Below are positions 40,769 to 41,438 of a stretch of 41,438 nucleotides of DNA, piece by piece. Numbering within the stretch: position 1 is the stretch's first letter; the number at the start of each line of letters is the position of its first letter. A program made the translations under genes and the position numbers. Under the pieces are notes generated by a model, which saw only the letters and a program-made list of their open reading frames with translations, did not search any database and was not told where the DNA came from. This DNA is from Zygnema cylindricum (lineage: Eukaryota; Streptophyta; Zygnematophyceae; Zygnematales; Zygnemataceae): NCBI GenBank assembly GCA_037447655.1, contig JBBHKE010001965.1, positions 64,001 to 105,438 of the forward strand. Reading direction: 5' to 3'.

Positions 40769-41438
40769 CTGAAATGAATTAACAAAAAAGAATGATAGTA
40801 AAAGAGGATAAGAGAATAGGAAGGAGAAAAGGAAAACGATCAGAAAAATTGGAGTGGGCTGGATTCCTGAAACCAATCAACAAAAAAAGAGAGTGGAAGA
40901 AAACAAAAAGATAGGAAGATAGGAAGATGGGAAGAAGATGGGAAAATAGACAGAAAAATTGGCATGGGCCGTATTCCTGAAACAAATTAACAAAAAAGAT
41001 AGTAATGAAGATAAGCTAGGAAGATAGAAAGATAGAAAGATAGGAAGATAGGAAGGTAAGGAGATAAGAAGTTAGAGAGATAGGAAAATTGAGAGATAGG
41101 ACGATAGGGTAGTGGGAAGATAGGGAGATAGGAAAAACGGAAGGGTAGGAAGCTAGGGAGATAGGAAAAACGGAAGGTAGGAAGATAGGGAATAGGAAGA
41201 CAGGAAGATAGGAAAATAGGAGGAAAGGAAGATAGGAAGATAGGGACATAGGAAGAAAGGAAGATGAACGGGAATATAGAAAGAAGATAGGAAAACAGTC
41301 TGAAAACTTGGCATTCAGTCAGAAAAATGACTAATATTCAGGTTTGAAATTTAAGGAGATTTTGTGGACAAGATATAAATAAGAACAAAAGCTAATATAA
41401 ATAGTTAAATGAATTCACTGACATACAGATAAAACGGC
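40769..41438 (-). other. PEX7 intron (partial), with tandem acceptor copies and GATAGGAA array
   Basis: Besides the true acceptor at 40769-40770, copies of the junction lie at 40867-40868 (TTTCAG|GAATCCAGCCCA) and 40977-40978 (TTTCAG|GAATACGGCCCATGCC). Each is followed on the transcribed strand by an AATTTTTCTG word, and a partial relative occurs near 41300-41330. Between 41010 and 41290 is a (GATAGGAA)-type array, read as CTTCCTAT pyrimidine units on the gene strand. The donor is outside the window. Confidence 0.85.
41010..41290. repeat. GATAGGAA-type minisatellite
   Basis: Imperfect 8-bp units (AGATAGGA, AGATAGAA, GATAGGGA) run for about 280 bp. On the PEX7 strand this is a pyrimidine-rich intron segment. 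Confidence 0.85.

Noticed and set aside
39997-40785. Plus-strand frames opposite and beside PEX7
   Set aside because: They are shadows of the minus-strand WD40 exon, or short frames in spacer DNA with no domain.

Overview
This is nuclear DNA from a eukaryote with spliced genes, AT-rich spacers and many decayed LTR retrotransposons. The DCD-domain gene (a plant-specific domain), the plant-like PEX7 and the Ty1/copia family mix point to a streptophyte. A non-seed plant or charophyte alga is my guess; the species cannot be fixed from the sequence alone.

Layout. Positions 1-17000 are a graveyard of Ty1/copia-like elements, mostly on the minus strand. It holds: a 5' half element with LTR, gag, protease and integrase (1-3615); a rearranged gag/integrase/RT patchwork (4840-6771); an LTR (7033-7480) joining the 3' end of one element to the 5' end of another; an oppositely oriented LTR that cuts an RT gene (8668-9162); a third minus-strand element with a duplicated polypurine-tract/LTR junction (9470-13450); an RT of a different copia lineage (14978-15960); and plus-strand gag remnants (9175-9466 and 16130-16995).

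From 17594 to 22850 lies a three-exon plus-strand gene for a GH31 glycoside hydrolase (886 aa when joined), with both catalytic aspartates recognisable. Positions 24600-26710 are a 2.1-kb polypyrimidine-to-polypurine inverted tract. Positions 36072-29257 (minus) carry a six-exon DCD-domain gene (983 aa as modelled). Positions 36600-39010 hold repeats and a probable non-LTR retrotransposon scrap. At the right edge (40768-40282, minus) is the last exon of PEX7, the peroxisomal PTS2 receptor.

The most striking observation concerns the introns. At six or more splice junctions in all three genes, the segment that spans the junction (intron end plus the adjoining exon bases) is tandemly repeated two to eight times on the intron side. 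Only the exon-adjacent copy can give an open product. The arrays create ladders of decoy acceptors or decoy donors and look like a recurrent way of growing introns in this genome. I found no obvious functional link between the three genes; they appear to be ordinary neighbours separated by repeats.
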